DNA of 15,659 bases from Nitrospiraceae bacterium UBA6898 (GCA_002448975.1 DKBO01000143.1:66488-82146); one strand, 5' to 3'. Shown: positions 1 to 7,525, numbered from the stretch's first letter. Program-made: numbers and translations. The notes: generated from the letters alone by a model not told the origin.

Positions 1-184
1 CGCCAAGCCCGATCTTCAGTTCTTCGTCCGAATACCCCAGCCTTCTGCCGGTCTCAAGCAGGCTGACGCTGTCCGCCTCCGGCGCACAGCAGCTTGAAGG
101 CGCGAGAAAGGAAAGCTTGCCCCTTGCAACGTCAGCATAGCTCTTCACTACCAGCTGTTTAATTTTTGTTTTCTCGTTATCCAT
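1..184 (-). CDS. arsM: Arsenite S-adenosylmethionine methyltransferase, N-terminal part (cut by window edge)
   Basis: Reading the minus strand from the ATG at 184 gives 61 residues before the left edge. The start MDNEKTKIKQLVVKSYADVA, an SSCC pair at about residues 31-34, then RLGYSDEELKIGLG match the beginning of ArsM-type methyltransferases. In that family an early cysteine pair is followed by GYS(E/D)EEL and then the SAM-binding ANLGLGCGNP loop, which would lie just outside the window. The family methylates arsenite with SAM in the cytoplasm. The gene is divergent from the RiPP genes and separated from them by about 100 bases, so it is probably not part of that locus. The C-terminal catalytic part is not visible. 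Another Cys-rich SAM methyltransferase cannot be excluded. Confidence 0.75.
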   Translation of the reverse strand, partial: MDNEKTKIKQLVVKSYADVARGKLSFLAPSSCCAPEADSVSLLETGRRLGYSDEELKIGLG

Positions 185-285
185 TTTCTTTTAGCTTAGC
201 ATAAAGTATGGCAGGGCAGACACCCGCCTATTTGGTCTCTTTGACTGAAGTTGCTTTTTATTTGGGCGATGACTTACCTTAAAAC

Positions 286-582
286 GTGAGTATTTCAATG
301 GCCGCAGTGCTTAAAAAATCTGAGAATGTCGTGTTCAGGAAGATTGAGAACGAATACATCCTCGTGCCGATCAAAAGTCATGCCGCTGAACTTGACTATA
401 TTTATACCCTCAATGAAGTCGGTGCGAGGGTATGGGAACTGATTGACGGTGCCCGAACGGTCGGTGACATCAGGGATATTATCTGTTCTGAATACGAGGT
501 AACACCGGAAACTGCAGTGGCTGACCTCGATGCGCTGCTTGCCGAACTTGCAGAGCTCTCAACTGTTGCAATGGTCGCTTAA
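286..582 (+). CDS. PqqD-like RiPP leader-recognition protein
   Basis: This 98-residue protein has the PqqD/RRE fold signature: an N-terminal strand region (VVFRKIENEYILVPIKS), then LNEVGARVWELIDGARTVGDI, the helix-turn-helix-like core of PqqD, and a C-terminal helix with repeated LDALLAELAEL. PqqD-type domains bind the leader of a precursor peptide and present it to a radical SAM enzyme. That role fits here because the stop codon is two bases before the start of a radical SAM/SPASM gene, and a YxxP-leader peptide is encoded about 2 kb away. The start is either GTG at 286 or ATG at 298; neither has a strong ribosome-binding site. The family is clear; the partner assignment is inference. Confidence 0.85.
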   Translation: MSISMAAVLKKSENVVFRKIENEYILVPIKSHAAELDYIYTLNEVGARVWELIDGARTVGDIRDIICSEYEVTPETAVADLDALLAELAELSTVAMVA

Positions 583-584
583 TT

Positions 585-1670
585 ATGGGCTGCATTTCAA
601 TTCCTGAACTGGGATACAGTGCCTGGCGCGCGGCATTTGAGCAGAAGACAGCCGGCAAACGGATACCGGTGTCAGGCAGCATTGAGCTTACCTACCGATG
701 TAATAACCGCTGTGTTCAGTGTTACTGCAACCAGTCAGCAGGCGATCTTCAGGAAAAATCAAGAGAGCTGACAACGCGTGAACTTTTCGGGATTATTGAC
801 ACGATCGTTGCTGCAGGTTGTCTCTGGCTGCTTTTGACAGGCGGCGAGATACTGCTCAGGGAAGATTTCAAAGAGATATATCTTTATGCCAAGAAAAAAG
901 GGTTGCTGGTGACGCTCTTTACCAATGGCACCCTTATTCATGAAGGACTGGCTGATTTCCTTGCTGAATGGAGGCCATTTTCTGTTGAGATAACCATATA
1001 TGGCGCAACTGAAGCAACCTATGAGAAAGTTGCACGGTGTGGAGGGGCTTACAAACACTGCTTGAAGGGCATTGAGCTGCTTGTTGAGCGTAACATGCCT
1101 TTACAACTCAAGACATGTCTTATAACCATGAATGCCCATGAATTGCGGGAGATGAAGGCACTTGCTGCTTCTCTCGGCCTTTCTTTGAGGCCTGATCCCT
1201 TGATCAATTGTCGGCTTGATCGGGACAGGACCCCTGCTGATTTTCGACTTTCACCAGAAGAAATTGTAAAGGCAGACCTGCTTGATGGTGAAGAAAAGAA
1301 AAAATGGGCCCGGCTATCACTCCAGTCTCCTCCCAGAAACGAATCAGGACTGATTTATGCCTGCCGGGGGGGTGAGAGCTCATTCAATATAGACCCTTAT
1401 GGCAATCTTAGTCCGTGCATGATAGTGAAAAATAAGGCAGTGAATCTGAAAGAAAAGAATTTTCATGAAATATGGGAAGACATGGGCAAGATGATAGAAA
1501 CTACGACATACCCATCTGGCTCACCGTGCAAATCATGCAACCTGATCAATCTCTGCGGACAGTGTCCTGGGTGGTCCCTGCTTGAACAGGGAAATGAGGT
1601 GAATCCTGTAGACTATTTATGCAGGGTTGCACGCCTGAGGAAAGAGCATCTGCGTATGACTGCGATATGA
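585..1670 (+). CDS. Radical SAM/SPASM peptide-modifying enzyme
   Basis: The 361-residue protein carries the radical SAM cluster motif CNNRCVQC (C39, C43, C46) and the SAM-contacting GGE (86-88). Its C-terminal SPASM domain has cysteines at 260, 278, 315, 318, 324, 327 and 346, enough for auxiliary Fe-S clusters. Such enzymes (PqqE, sactisynthase and AlbA types) make C-C or thioether bonds in precursor peptides in the cytoplasm. It follows the PqqD-like gene by two bases, so the two are surely co-transcribed. It converges with the kinase/precursor pair on the other strand with a 39-base gap and no obvious terminator. The precursor at 2586-2705 has two cysteines, so thioether formation is a reasonable but unproven guess. 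Length and domain order are normal for the family. Confidence 0.9.
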   Translation: MGCISIPELGYSAWRAAFEQKTAGKRIPVSGSIELTYRCNNRCVQCYCNQSAGDLQEKSRELTTRELFGIIDTIVAAGCLWLLLTGGEILLREDFKEIYLYAKKKGLLVTLFTNGTLIHEGLADFLAEWRPFSVEITIYGATEATYEKVARCGGAYKHCLKGIELLVERNMPLQLKTCLITMNAHELREMKALAASLGLSLRPDPLINCRLDRDRTPADFRLSPEEIVKADLLDGEEKKKWARLSLQSPPRNESGLIYACRGGESSFNIDPYGNLSPCMIVKNKAVNLKEKNFHEIWEDMGKMIETTTYPSGSPCKSCNLINLCGQCPGWSLLEQGNEVNPVDYLCRVARLRKEHLRMTAI

Positions 1671-1709
1671 TACAAAGCAGCGCCCGACAGATATCAGCGC
1701 AACAGGAGA

Positions 1710-2567
1710 TTATTTCCCGGAGAATTCCCTCAAGAAACTGATAGCGCTCTTGTCGGGAACGAAACCGAGCTCATAGCAGGGAATTGCTTCAGTCAGCCTC
1801 GCCATAAATTCAAGATTAGCATTCATGCCTTTCTGATCCCAAATTGCAGGGAATGACCTCACAATAAGGCGGGTCACGGCGTCAGCCGGGGAGATCCGTC
1901 TTGTATAGTTTTTATCTGCATGCTGCAGGAAAAACAGGCGCTGGAGGGGGACCTTGCCCTGATTGCATATAGGCACTTCGCCATGCCATGGAGTGCCGTA
2001 TGCATAAAAATCCTTATCGATCTCTCTTATGATAATCCTGTCATCATTAAGTATGGTACAATTCGGCTCGTTAATCCACAGCTTTGCCATGGTGCTCTTG
2101 CCATTTCCTGAAGCTCCGACAAAAACGGCCCCCTTGTCATGGTCAATAATCCCGCAGGCATGGGCAATAATTCCTGAGAATTTCGTGAGTAAAGTTACAT
2201 AGAGCAATTCGTCAAATGGAAAGAGGAGACCGCGAATTGTTGCTACGCTCTCTTCTCGATGTTCAATAAGAATAGTTCCAGAGCCGTCTGTTTCATTAAA
2301 TACGAATGAGCGACTGCCGGAGACAATGAACGACTCATGATCAGTCTTTTTGTAAAGTTTCCATGTGCCGCCGGAATCGAATGTTGAAAGGTTATGAGCA
2401 CTAGGCGTAAAAGATGAATTATCACAAGCAACATTTATCAGGAATGTATCGTTCTCGGAACTCTGTAATGCAATAAAAGGTGAGTATGCGTCTGTTGAAG
2501 GATAGAGTTTATGTGATGTAATTGCTAGTGTCAGCGCTGCAAAATTATATCTTTGAATACAGCTCAA
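1710..2567 (-). CDS. HprK-like (HPr kinase C-terminal domain) RiPP-associated kinase
   Basis: The 285-residue protein has a P-loop GASGNGKST (151-159), an NDD pair (174-176) and GTPWHGE (191-197), the hallmarks of the HPr-kinase-like family. The N-terminal half is the variable region seen in stand-alone homologues (FAALTLAITS). Members found in lasso peptide clusters, such as the paeninodin kinase, phosphorylate the C-terminal serine of the precursor; others in PqqD clusters are uncharacterised. The start is TTG at 2567, preceded by AGGGG at good spacing. It lies 18 bases downstream of a 39-residue peptide gene whose last residue is serine, so the two form one operon. The kinase family is well supported; the substrate is inferred. 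Confidence 0.85.
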   Translation of the reverse strand: MSCIQRYNFAALTLAITSHKLYPSTDAYSPFIALQSSENDTFLINVACDNSSFTPSAHNLSTFDSGGTWKLYKKTDHESFIVSGSRSFVFNETDGSGTILIEHREESVATIRGLLFPFDELLYVTLLTKFSGIIAHACGIIDHDKGAVFVGASGNGKSTMAKLWINEPNCTILNDDRIIIREIDKDFYAYGTPWHGEVPICNQGKVPLQRLFFLQHADKNYTRRISPADAVTRLIVRSFPAIWDQKGMNANLEFMARLTEAIPCYELGFVPDKSAISFLREFSGK

Positions 2568-2585
2568 AAAAATGCCCCTGACATG

Positions 2586-2705
2586 TTAACTTTTATTGCC
2601 TCCTGTTTGACATGTGCCGGGCTTCTGCTTAGCGCACATAGTCAAAACTTCTTCGGGCTTAAGCTGCACCTTCTTGATCTCAGGCTTCTCATACTCTTTC
2701 TTCAT
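2586..2705 (-). CDS. Candidate RiPP precursor peptide (39 aa)
   Basis: A strong ribosome-binding site (GAGGAGG) lies seven bases before the ATG at 2705. The 39-residue product has a highly charged leader, MKKEYEKPEIKKVQLKPEEV, and a short tail with C24, C32, two glycines (G35, G36) and a terminal S39. The leader carries Y5xxP8xI10, which resembles the YxxPxL motif that RRE/PqqD domains bind in lasso precursors. A PEE stretch precedes the presumed core, as in many precursors next to PqqD and radical SAM genes. The HprK-like kinase gene starts 18 bases after its stop. Likely changes are a radical-SAM-made crosslink, possibly at the cysteines, and phosphorylation of S39. The gene is clear; the chemistry is inference. 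Confidence 0.8.
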   Translation of the reverse strand: MKKEYEKPEIKKVQLKPEEVLTMCAKQKPGTCQTGGNKS

Positions 2706-2861
2706 GGCTTGCCTCCTCGTGTCTGTCATCACTAAATAACAAGAAACGGGTCAACTAATCAATATATTTGCAAATTATTGCTGGTTTGACAATGATAATT
2801 AATCTTGTTCTCTCAGTATCCTGCCCTGGCGCGGTCAGCCAAGAACCGCTTCAGACTTAAC

Positions 2862-2935
2862 ATGCACTTTATTGATGTTAATTTAACACAAAAATGTACT
2901 CTGAGGCGAGCCATTGCCTTTTTTGTAATACATAA
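2862..2935 (+). pseudogene. Remnant of a radical SAM gene start
   Basis: The frame from ATG 2862 reads MHFIDVNLTQKCTLR, the sequence expected just before and within the radical SAM CxxxCxxC motif (NLTQKCTLRCxxC). The next codons are broken: the second Cys is absent in this frame. After a one-base frame change the other frame continues HCLFCNT and then stops at 2933-2935. This fits a decayed or truncated second radical SAM enzyme of the RiPP locus. The match is short (about 20 residues), so chance cannot be ruled out. Confidence 0.35.
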
Positions 2936-2996
2936 TAGTAAGAGTGTCCGGCATTTGCTCATGCGGTCACGGGTAAGGCCACCTCAGCATCTCACG

Positions 2997-3120
2997 CTGT
3001 CATTCCGGTTTGTCCGGAATCTTTCTTTGTTTTCAGACGGATACCCGCGATCCCTGACACGCAGGGAGAGGCTCTGCTCCGCTCGCTTAAGGCGACAACT
3101 TCTGGTGCGGGAATGTCCGA
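2997..3120. repeat. Degenerate intergenic palindromic repeat element
   Basis: The stretch opens with TGTCATTCCGG and closes with GCGGGAATGTCC, roughly inverted ends of the kind seen in short dispersed intergenic repeats that begin GTCATTCC and end GGGAATGAC. Inside, ATTCCGG and CCGGAAT (3002-3008 and 3014-3020) form a perfect 7-bp stem with a 5-base loop, followed by a T-rich run to 3033, so it could also act as a terminator for plus-strand transcription. Only one copy is visible, so repeat status is inferred from its form. Confidence 0.35.
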
Positions 3121-3158
3121 TGGTAAGGTTTTACTTATGACCTCCTTAGTAAATTGTT

Positions 3159-3187
3159 TTGACAAAAGCCGGGAAGGGTCATGTCAT
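3159..3187 (+). promoter_or_regulatory. Candidate sigma-70 promoter for methyltransferase-peptidase genes
   Basis: A perfect -35 box TTGACA (3159-3164) is followed after 17 bases by TGTCAT (3182-3187), a 4/6 match to the -10 box. A second possible -10, TATAAT at 3216-3221, lacks a good -35. Either would drive the methyltransferase gene that starts at 3323. Confidence 0.35.
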
Positions 3188-3322
3188 TACAGTGGTAGTA
3201 GGAAACAACCATCTGTATAATAAAAAAAAGGTTTTATAATTTCGAAAAGATCATATCGACTCACAGAATCTGAAAACGGTCTTGTTCTCTTGAATAGCAC
3301 AAGGTAAAGACAGACGAGGAAT

Positions 3323-4177
3323 ATGCTTAATCTTCTCAGATGTTCTGTATGCCATGGCAAATTGACGCAGGAAGATGCCTGTTTGAGATGTCCTCGTTGC
3401 GAAGTTTCTTATAAAGTCATTGAGAACATTCCGGATATGCTGCCTTCACACTTACGTCGGGATATATATAATTCTGTGTCAGGCTGGGAAGATATAAACT
3501 ATGTCTATGACCTGCAGATCGACAATACACCAAAAGACCGGCTTTCTGCTATTGACGAACCTTTACTGAATATAGTTAAAGGTAAGGTACTGGAAGTCGG
3601 TTGTGGTACGGCAAGGTTGCACTATGAAGTCAGCAAGAGGGGATGTGATTATGCCGGTATCGATCCCTCTCGAAAACTTCTTAAACAAGGGTACCTCAAA
3701 GGAGTTCATGAGCTCGTTCGGGGGGTCGGAGAATATCTTCCCTTTCCCGAAAACCATTTCGACACCGTAATCGGCGGTTACCATTCATTCCGATATATCG
3801 ATCTGGAAAAGGGTTTTAGCGAATGCTCAAGGGTGCTTAAACATGGAGGGCTGTTTGCCTTTACGCTCTGGAACTACTGGTCACTGAATATTCATGCATT
3901 GCTGGGGGATATAAAAAACATGCGCCTCCCCCGACAGCCATTTGCTTTGCAAAATAAAGATATTATCTGCAATGATGTCTTCTGGGTTAAAAATGAAAAC
4001 CATGTGCTGCAAAACGCGGGATTTGCAGTAACGTCACTTTTGAGCACCAAAAAATGGCCTTTGCCGCGCTTCTCCTTTCTTAAAAGAATTGCTAACTGGC
4101 AAGGTTATTGGCATGGAACACTAGGCGCGTTCATAGGATATGACGTCATTTTTATCTGTAGAAATGAAAAATTATAA
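3323..4177 (+). CDS. SAM-dependent methyltransferase with N-terminal zinc ribbon
   Basis: The 284-residue protein begins with a Trm112-like zinc ribbon (C7, C10, C23, C26). A class I methyltransferase domain follows with motif I VLEVGCGTAR (89-98), an acidic residue after motif II (YAGIDPS), and the FDTVIGGYHSFRYID stretch typical of UbiE/Methyltransf_11 proteins. GAGGAA just before the ATG supports the start. Such enzymes methylate small molecules, lipids or peptides. It sits between the RiPP precursor and an S26-type peptidase, so it could modify the peptide, but sugar or quinone methylation is equally possible. It is separated from the next gene by about 30 bases and is probably co-transcribed with it. 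Confidence 0.85.
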   Translation: MLNLLRCSVCHGKLTQEDACLRCPRCEVSYKVIENIPDMLPSHLRRDIYNSVSGWEDINYVYDLQIDNTPKDRLSAIDEPLLNIVKGKVLEVGCGTARLHYEVSKRGCDYAGIDPSRKLLKQGYLKGVHELVRGVGEYLPFPENHFDTVIGGYHSFRYIDLEKGFSECSRVLKHGGLFAFTLWNYWSLNIHALLGDIKNMRLPRQPFALQNKDIICNDVFWVKNENHVLQNAGFAVTSLLSTKKWPLPRFSFLKRIANWQGYWHGTLGAFIGYDVIFICRNEKL

Positions 4178-4206
4178 GAGTCAGAAATGTCGAGAGAGTC
4201 GAACAC

Positions 4207-4689
4207 TTGCTGAGTTTGGCTGTGAGATATAATATTACAACCTTGACCAAATTCAAAGGCATATCTGAAGATCTTCTGGTGAGCGGGACAAATATCCGCA
4301 TCAGCGCCCGTGGTTCCTCGATGTACCCGCTGATCAGCACCGGTGACAAGGTCACGATCAGCCCGGAGAAAAACCTTCATGTCGGAGACTTCATTGTGTT
4401 CAAGGGAGATGACAAGATGATATGCCATCGGCTTGTAAGGATCCGTGAAAAAAATGGTATGAAATACTATCAGACCCGGGGGGATTCCTTCTTCAGTCCT
4501 GATGACCCGGTCAGAGCTGAACAGATTCTGGGAAAAGTGGTACGGATAGAGAGAGGAAATGTCTCCTTTATTCGGAGGATACTGCTCTTTACGTATCCTG
4601 CGCTGAGGTTAGGCCGGATTAATGCGGTCATTATCACGGTGCTGATAAACCTCAGGGCTATGATCCGTTCAGCTAAAAAACAATTTTGA
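4207..4689 (+). CDS. S24/S26 family (SipW-like) peptidase
   Basis: The 160-residue protein has the signal-peptidase signature ARGSSMYPLISTGDKVTI, with the likely nucleophile at S38 and the GD that follows it. The second conserved region is KMICHRLVRI, with histidine (H74) where bacterial type I signal peptidases have the general-base lysine. The Ser-His pair is typical of the SipW/archaeal/ER branch. A TRGDS motif (90-94) is also present. There is no N-terminal membrane anchor; the only hydrophobic stretch is weak, at about 136-150. Homologues in RiPP clusters are candidates for leader removal. The start is uncertain: TTG at 4207 has GAGAGAG upstream, and GTG 4222 is an alternative. The family is well supported; the role is inferred. 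Confidence 0.8.
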   Translation: MLSLAVRYNITTLTKFKGISEDLLVSGTNIRISARGSSMYPLISTGDKVTISPEKNLHVGDFIVFKGDDKMICHRLVRIREKNGMKYYQTRGDSFFSPDDPVRAEQILGKVVRIERGNVSFIRRILLFTYPALRLGRINAVIITVLINLRAMIRSAKKQF

Positions 4690-4727
4690 CATGGGTCTCA
4701 GAAATAGATGTGGCGGGAGAGCACTGA

Positions 4728-5246
4728 ATGGCGAGACTGCTTTTCATCGGTGATTCGCTGATCGAATACTTTGACTGGGAAAAAAGGTTTCCGGGTCATG
4801 CGGTATATAACCTCGGCATGGCCGGGGAGACCGTCGGCGGACTCAGGGGCAGGCTGAAGCGCATCTTCGCGCAGATACAGCCCCCGGACAAGGTCTTTAT
4901 TATGAGCGGTATCAATAACCTTGCCATGGGAGACGACCACTTCCTTGTCGATTATCGGGAGATCATCCGGGCAATCTCTTCCTCATATCCTTCTGCTGCG
5001 ATGTACGTCCAGAGTCTTCTGCCGGTGCTTTTTCCCTATATCGCAAACGAAGATATCAGGAAAATGAACGTACAGCTCAGGGATATGGCTGCACAGGAGG
5101 GATCTTTTTTCCTTGATCTGCATGCGGTGTTTCTTGATGAGAAGGGCAGGCCGTTTCCTGCATATCTTCTCGATGACGGCGTACATATCAGTGATGCCGG
5201 CTACCGGGTCTGGTCAGCTGCATTGGAAAGACTTCTCGGGGAATGA
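4728..5246 (+). CDS. SGNH/GDSL-family hydrolase
   Basis: The 172-residue protein has all four SGNH blocks: FIGDS with the nucleophile S10, NLGMAGET (G30), SGINNL (N63) and the catalytic DDGVH with D150 and H153. This is the family of small acylhydrolases, including lysophospholipase L1 and platelet-activating-factor acetylhydrolase-like enzymes. There is no signal peptide, so it should act in the cytoplasm. GGGAG ten bases before the ATG supports the start. It follows the peptidase gene by 38 bases on the same strand and may share its transcript, but nothing in the sequence ties it to peptide modification. The substrate cannot be told from sequence. Confidence 0.88.
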   Translation: MARLLFIGDSLIEYFDWEKRFPGHAVYNLGMAGETVGGLRGRLKRIFAQIQPPDKVFIMSGINNLAMGDDHFLVDYREIIRAISSSYPSAAMYVQSLLPVLFPYIANEDIRKMNVQLRDMAAQEGSFFLDLHAVFLDEKGRPFPAYLLDDGVHISDAGYRVWSAALERLLGE

Positions 5247-6151
5247 TTCCGGGTATATTACGCTGTCGCTTTTTTTGACGAGACCAGACTTTTCGCCGGA
5301 AGAGAGCTGGATGATATTGCATGCCGTTGAGGCATAGCGCAGCCCCGGCCCGAAGCTGAGGCGGGGATAGTGACGAGGTATACGGCCTCATCTGTTCCCG
5401 GGCGCGGGAAATGGCTATGAGATGAACGTTTGCTGGGTCCCTGCCAGGTTTGTTTTGGGAAGTCGAAAACCCTGCGGGAAGCGCGGAGCAGATGGTGATG
5501 CAGGTGCTGCAGATGAAGTCACGCATAGGGCCTCCAGCCGTAGCTTTTTCCCGTCCTGATGGGTGAGGGTCGGATGGGATGGCGCAAATGTTTCCATGCG
5601 GTACGTGTATTTGGGCTTTCAGCCTCCGTAGCTTATCTGAGCAACGAGCTGAAGGATGGCGGCCATATGGTGCTTTTGCAAGAGGTCCTCTCTTACGGGC
5701 ATAAAAAAGCAGACCCTGCGAATATTGTAGCAGAAGGAGGGATGCTAGCTGCGCTGCACTGATTTGCCGCCTGTCACATGTCTTTCCGCGGCCTAAGATG
5801 CTGAGGTGGCTGCATTCCTCATCGCTATCAGGGCTCTCAGAATGAAAAAACCCCCGTGCTATTAACTGGGAATTATTAAGCGTCAGAAGGGTAAATCAAG
5901 AGCATTTCCCTATGCATGGTTCTCCTGACGTGCCCCCAGGGACCGGCTGAAGTCCTTTTGAAATTTGTCCGGGGCCTGTGATAGTGTAAACCGTAAGGCA
6001 CGTCAGGAATGCATGGGGGCGTAACCCCTGTTTACCGCCTCTCATTTTTCGCGCTCCGGGGGATTGGCCGGGGAGAGACGGGGCGGCAATGAAAGCTTCC
6101 CCATCGATTAAGACGGAAGTCAGAACACTACGCATAATAGTGTGACATCGG
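5247..6151. other. 905-base stretch without a supported gene
   Basis: Open frames here (for example 5559-5762 on plus, 5188-5526 and 5896-6369 on minus) show no recognisable motif and no ribosome-binding site. Local structure includes GGGG/CCCC short hairpins near 6014-6028, opposed GTAAAC and GTTTAC half-sites (about 5978 and 6028), and a CACTA/TAGTG pair around 6126-6142 just before the YkgJ-type gene. The stretch looks like decayed coding DNA or remnants of a mobile element, but no family could be named. Confidence 0.4.
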
Positions 6152-6808
6152 ATGAAAAAACCCCATAAGAAAAGCGATATCTCCGAAGTGCCCCGCCTGC
6201 GCTTCCCCGAGGACGAAGCCCGGTATCCATGGCTTTCCCTGCTCCTCGATGGCCTTGCCGTCTTTGATAAAGGCACTGCCATAGCCATACAGCGGGCCAA
6301 GAGGAAGCGGAACCGGACTGTTGCCTGCAGGGAGGGATGCGGCAACTGCTGCGGGGCCAATACCGACATCCCGGTTTATCCCCTGGAACTGGCCGGCATC
6401 TACTGGTACGCTATCGAGATGCTGAAGGGCCCCCTCCGCGAGACGCTGAAGGCGCAACTGACATGCCATGAAGGAAATCCCCCCTGCCCCTTTCTCATAG
6501 ACAATGGGTGTTCCATCTATCCCCTGCGGCCGGGCGCCTGCAGGCTGTTTGTGGTCTTCGGAAGGCCCTGCAGCCCCGGGGAAGACGCGTACTATTCCCG
6601 CAGGGAGGATGTCCTTACACCCCTTGAGGAATTCAACAATCAGGCCTTCTTTATCATGCTTCCCTTCTACGGCATCACAAAGGATGAGGACAGGATGAGG
6701 GCGATTACTAACAGGGTGCTCAATGTCCGCGTCCAGAACCTCCAGACCTGCAACTGGAAGAACCTGGCGCAGAGGATGGAAGATTACGACAGCCGGGTAA
6801 CTTCTTGA
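6152..6808 (+). CDS. YkgJ-type cysteine-cluster protein
   Basis: The 218-residue protein has the YkgJ (zinc/iron chelating) pattern. First comes CREGCGNCC (C59, C63, C66, C67), then C105 and CPFL (C112), GCSIYPLRPGACR (C120, C130) and C140. The family is thought to bind a metal ion or Fe-S cluster through these cysteines; its biochemical function is unknown. The length is normal. The ATG at 6152 has only a weak ribosome-binding site. The gene stands alone between two degraded stretches, so context gives no hint of function. Confidence 0.85.
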   Translation: MKKPHKKSDISEVPRLRFPEDEARYPWLSLLLDGLAVFDKGTAIAIQRAKRKRNRTVACREGCGNCCGANTDIPVYPLELAGIYWYAIEMLKGPLRETLKAQLTCHEGNPPCPFLIDNGCSIYPLRPGACRLFVVFGRPCSPGEDAYYSRREDVLTPLEEFNNQAFFIMLPFYGITKDEDRMRAITNRVLNVRVQNLQTCNWKNLAQRMEDYDSRVTS

Positions 6809-7328
6809 TACTTGCAATCTGACAACAGGGCGTTATGGCAGGAGATCGCGCGGGCCAGGGCTTGATGAAAAGATCATCTGCAACGGAAGACAAAGAAATG
6901 AGCGACCTGAAGAAATATGTTTTTGAAGAGAAAAAAGAGGTAAAAGAATATCAAAGGGTCAGGATCGTAACCCCGGGGGATTGTGCAGCATGGTTTGTGT
7001 GAGGCACATTCCGCAGTTCCCGGCATGATGACGGCCAGAATCGCACCAGCGCCATCCGGGACGCACAGAAATCAATAATCCAGCCTGACCCTCTTATAAC
7101 TCTCGCTGCAATACGTGCCTGCATACTCCTGAGAGTCTGCACGGCACTTTCGGGTGCTGTCAGGGGTCCGCTTCTCTTCAGCTTCACGTTCATGCCAGTC
7201 TGCGACTCGCAAGGGGTAAGCACATGTCTTGTTTTCTCAGATGCTTTACCTTCGGGTAGCGGGGCATGAACGCCTCAGCAACGCGCGGCCGAGCCAGCGG
7301 GGACTTCCGGCGTGCTTGTTTTCGAATG
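6809..7328. other. 520-base stretch without a supported gene
   Basis: A 45-codon frame starting at ATG 6865 (or ATG 6898) encodes a lysine/glutamate-rich N-terminal part and stops at 7000-7002; it has no recognisable family and only a poor AGGG site upstream. A minus-strand frame at 6951-7223 has no motif. The stretch leads into the LigD remnant, so it may be further decayed sequence from the same locus. Confidence 0.4.
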
Positions 7329-7525
7329 CGCCGCCTCGGTTTCGATGCAGTGGTGATCTGGGACAGTGGGGCTACGAACTCTGCAGTGGAAGCATCGCCG
7401 AGGGGAGGGTGGAATTTGTCCTTCTTTGCAAAAAGCTGAACGGTGGCTTTGTACTGGCAAAGATGTCAGGGAAGGTCAAGGAATGGTCCCTGAGAGAAAA
7501 GAAAGACGCGTCTGCGCAGGACGCG
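7329..7525 (+). pseudogene. Frameshifted fragment of LigD 3'-phosphoesterase domain
   Basis: In one frame 7338-7370 reads GFDAVVIWDSG. After a one-base loss the next frame (7373-7525) reads YELCSGSIAEGRVEFVL, then KKLNGGFVLAKMSGK and KEWSLREKKDASAQ. Together this matches the second half of the phosphoesterase domain of LigD-type DNA repair proteins (VxVWDxGTYE, EGKLxFxLxGKKLxGxFxLVRM, WLLIKKKDE). The upstream histidine-rich catalytic part and the ligase and polymerase domains are not found, so this is a relic. The surrounding 175-residue open frame (7229-7753) is not a real gene: its other parts do not resemble protein. The assignment rests on recalled motifs. Confidence 0.6.

Larger units (their letters stand above)
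2706..3322. other. 617-base intergenic stretch between RiPP precursor and methyltransferase
   Basis: No intact gene is supported here. The stretch holds the untranslated region of the precursor gene (minus), a short radical SAM-like remnant (about 2862-2935), a repeat-like GC-rich element with a hairpin (about 2997-3120) and a candidate promoter for the methyltransferase (3159-3187). A 111-residue open frame at 2805-3140 exists, but only its first third looks protein-like; the rest lies across the repeat element. Confidence 0.6.

Noticed and set aside
2706..2800. Sigma-70 promoter for the precursor peptide
   Set aside because: TTGACC and TTGTCA are present on the minus strand, but neither has an acceptable -10 box at the right spacing.
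5559..5762. 67-residue plus-strand open frame
   Set aside because: No ribosome-binding site and no recognisable motif in a degraded stretch.
5960..6060. Possible insertion-sequence end with GTAAAC/GTTTAC half-sites
   Set aside because: No matching second end, target duplication or transposase fragment could be found.
6128..6817. 229-residue minus-strand frame opposite the YkgJ-type gene
   Set aside because: It is the reverse of a gene with a clear cysteine pattern; its own product shows no motif.
6865..7002. 45-codon lysine/glutamate-rich frame
   Set aside because: Weak ribosome-binding site, no family, and surrounded by degraded sequence.
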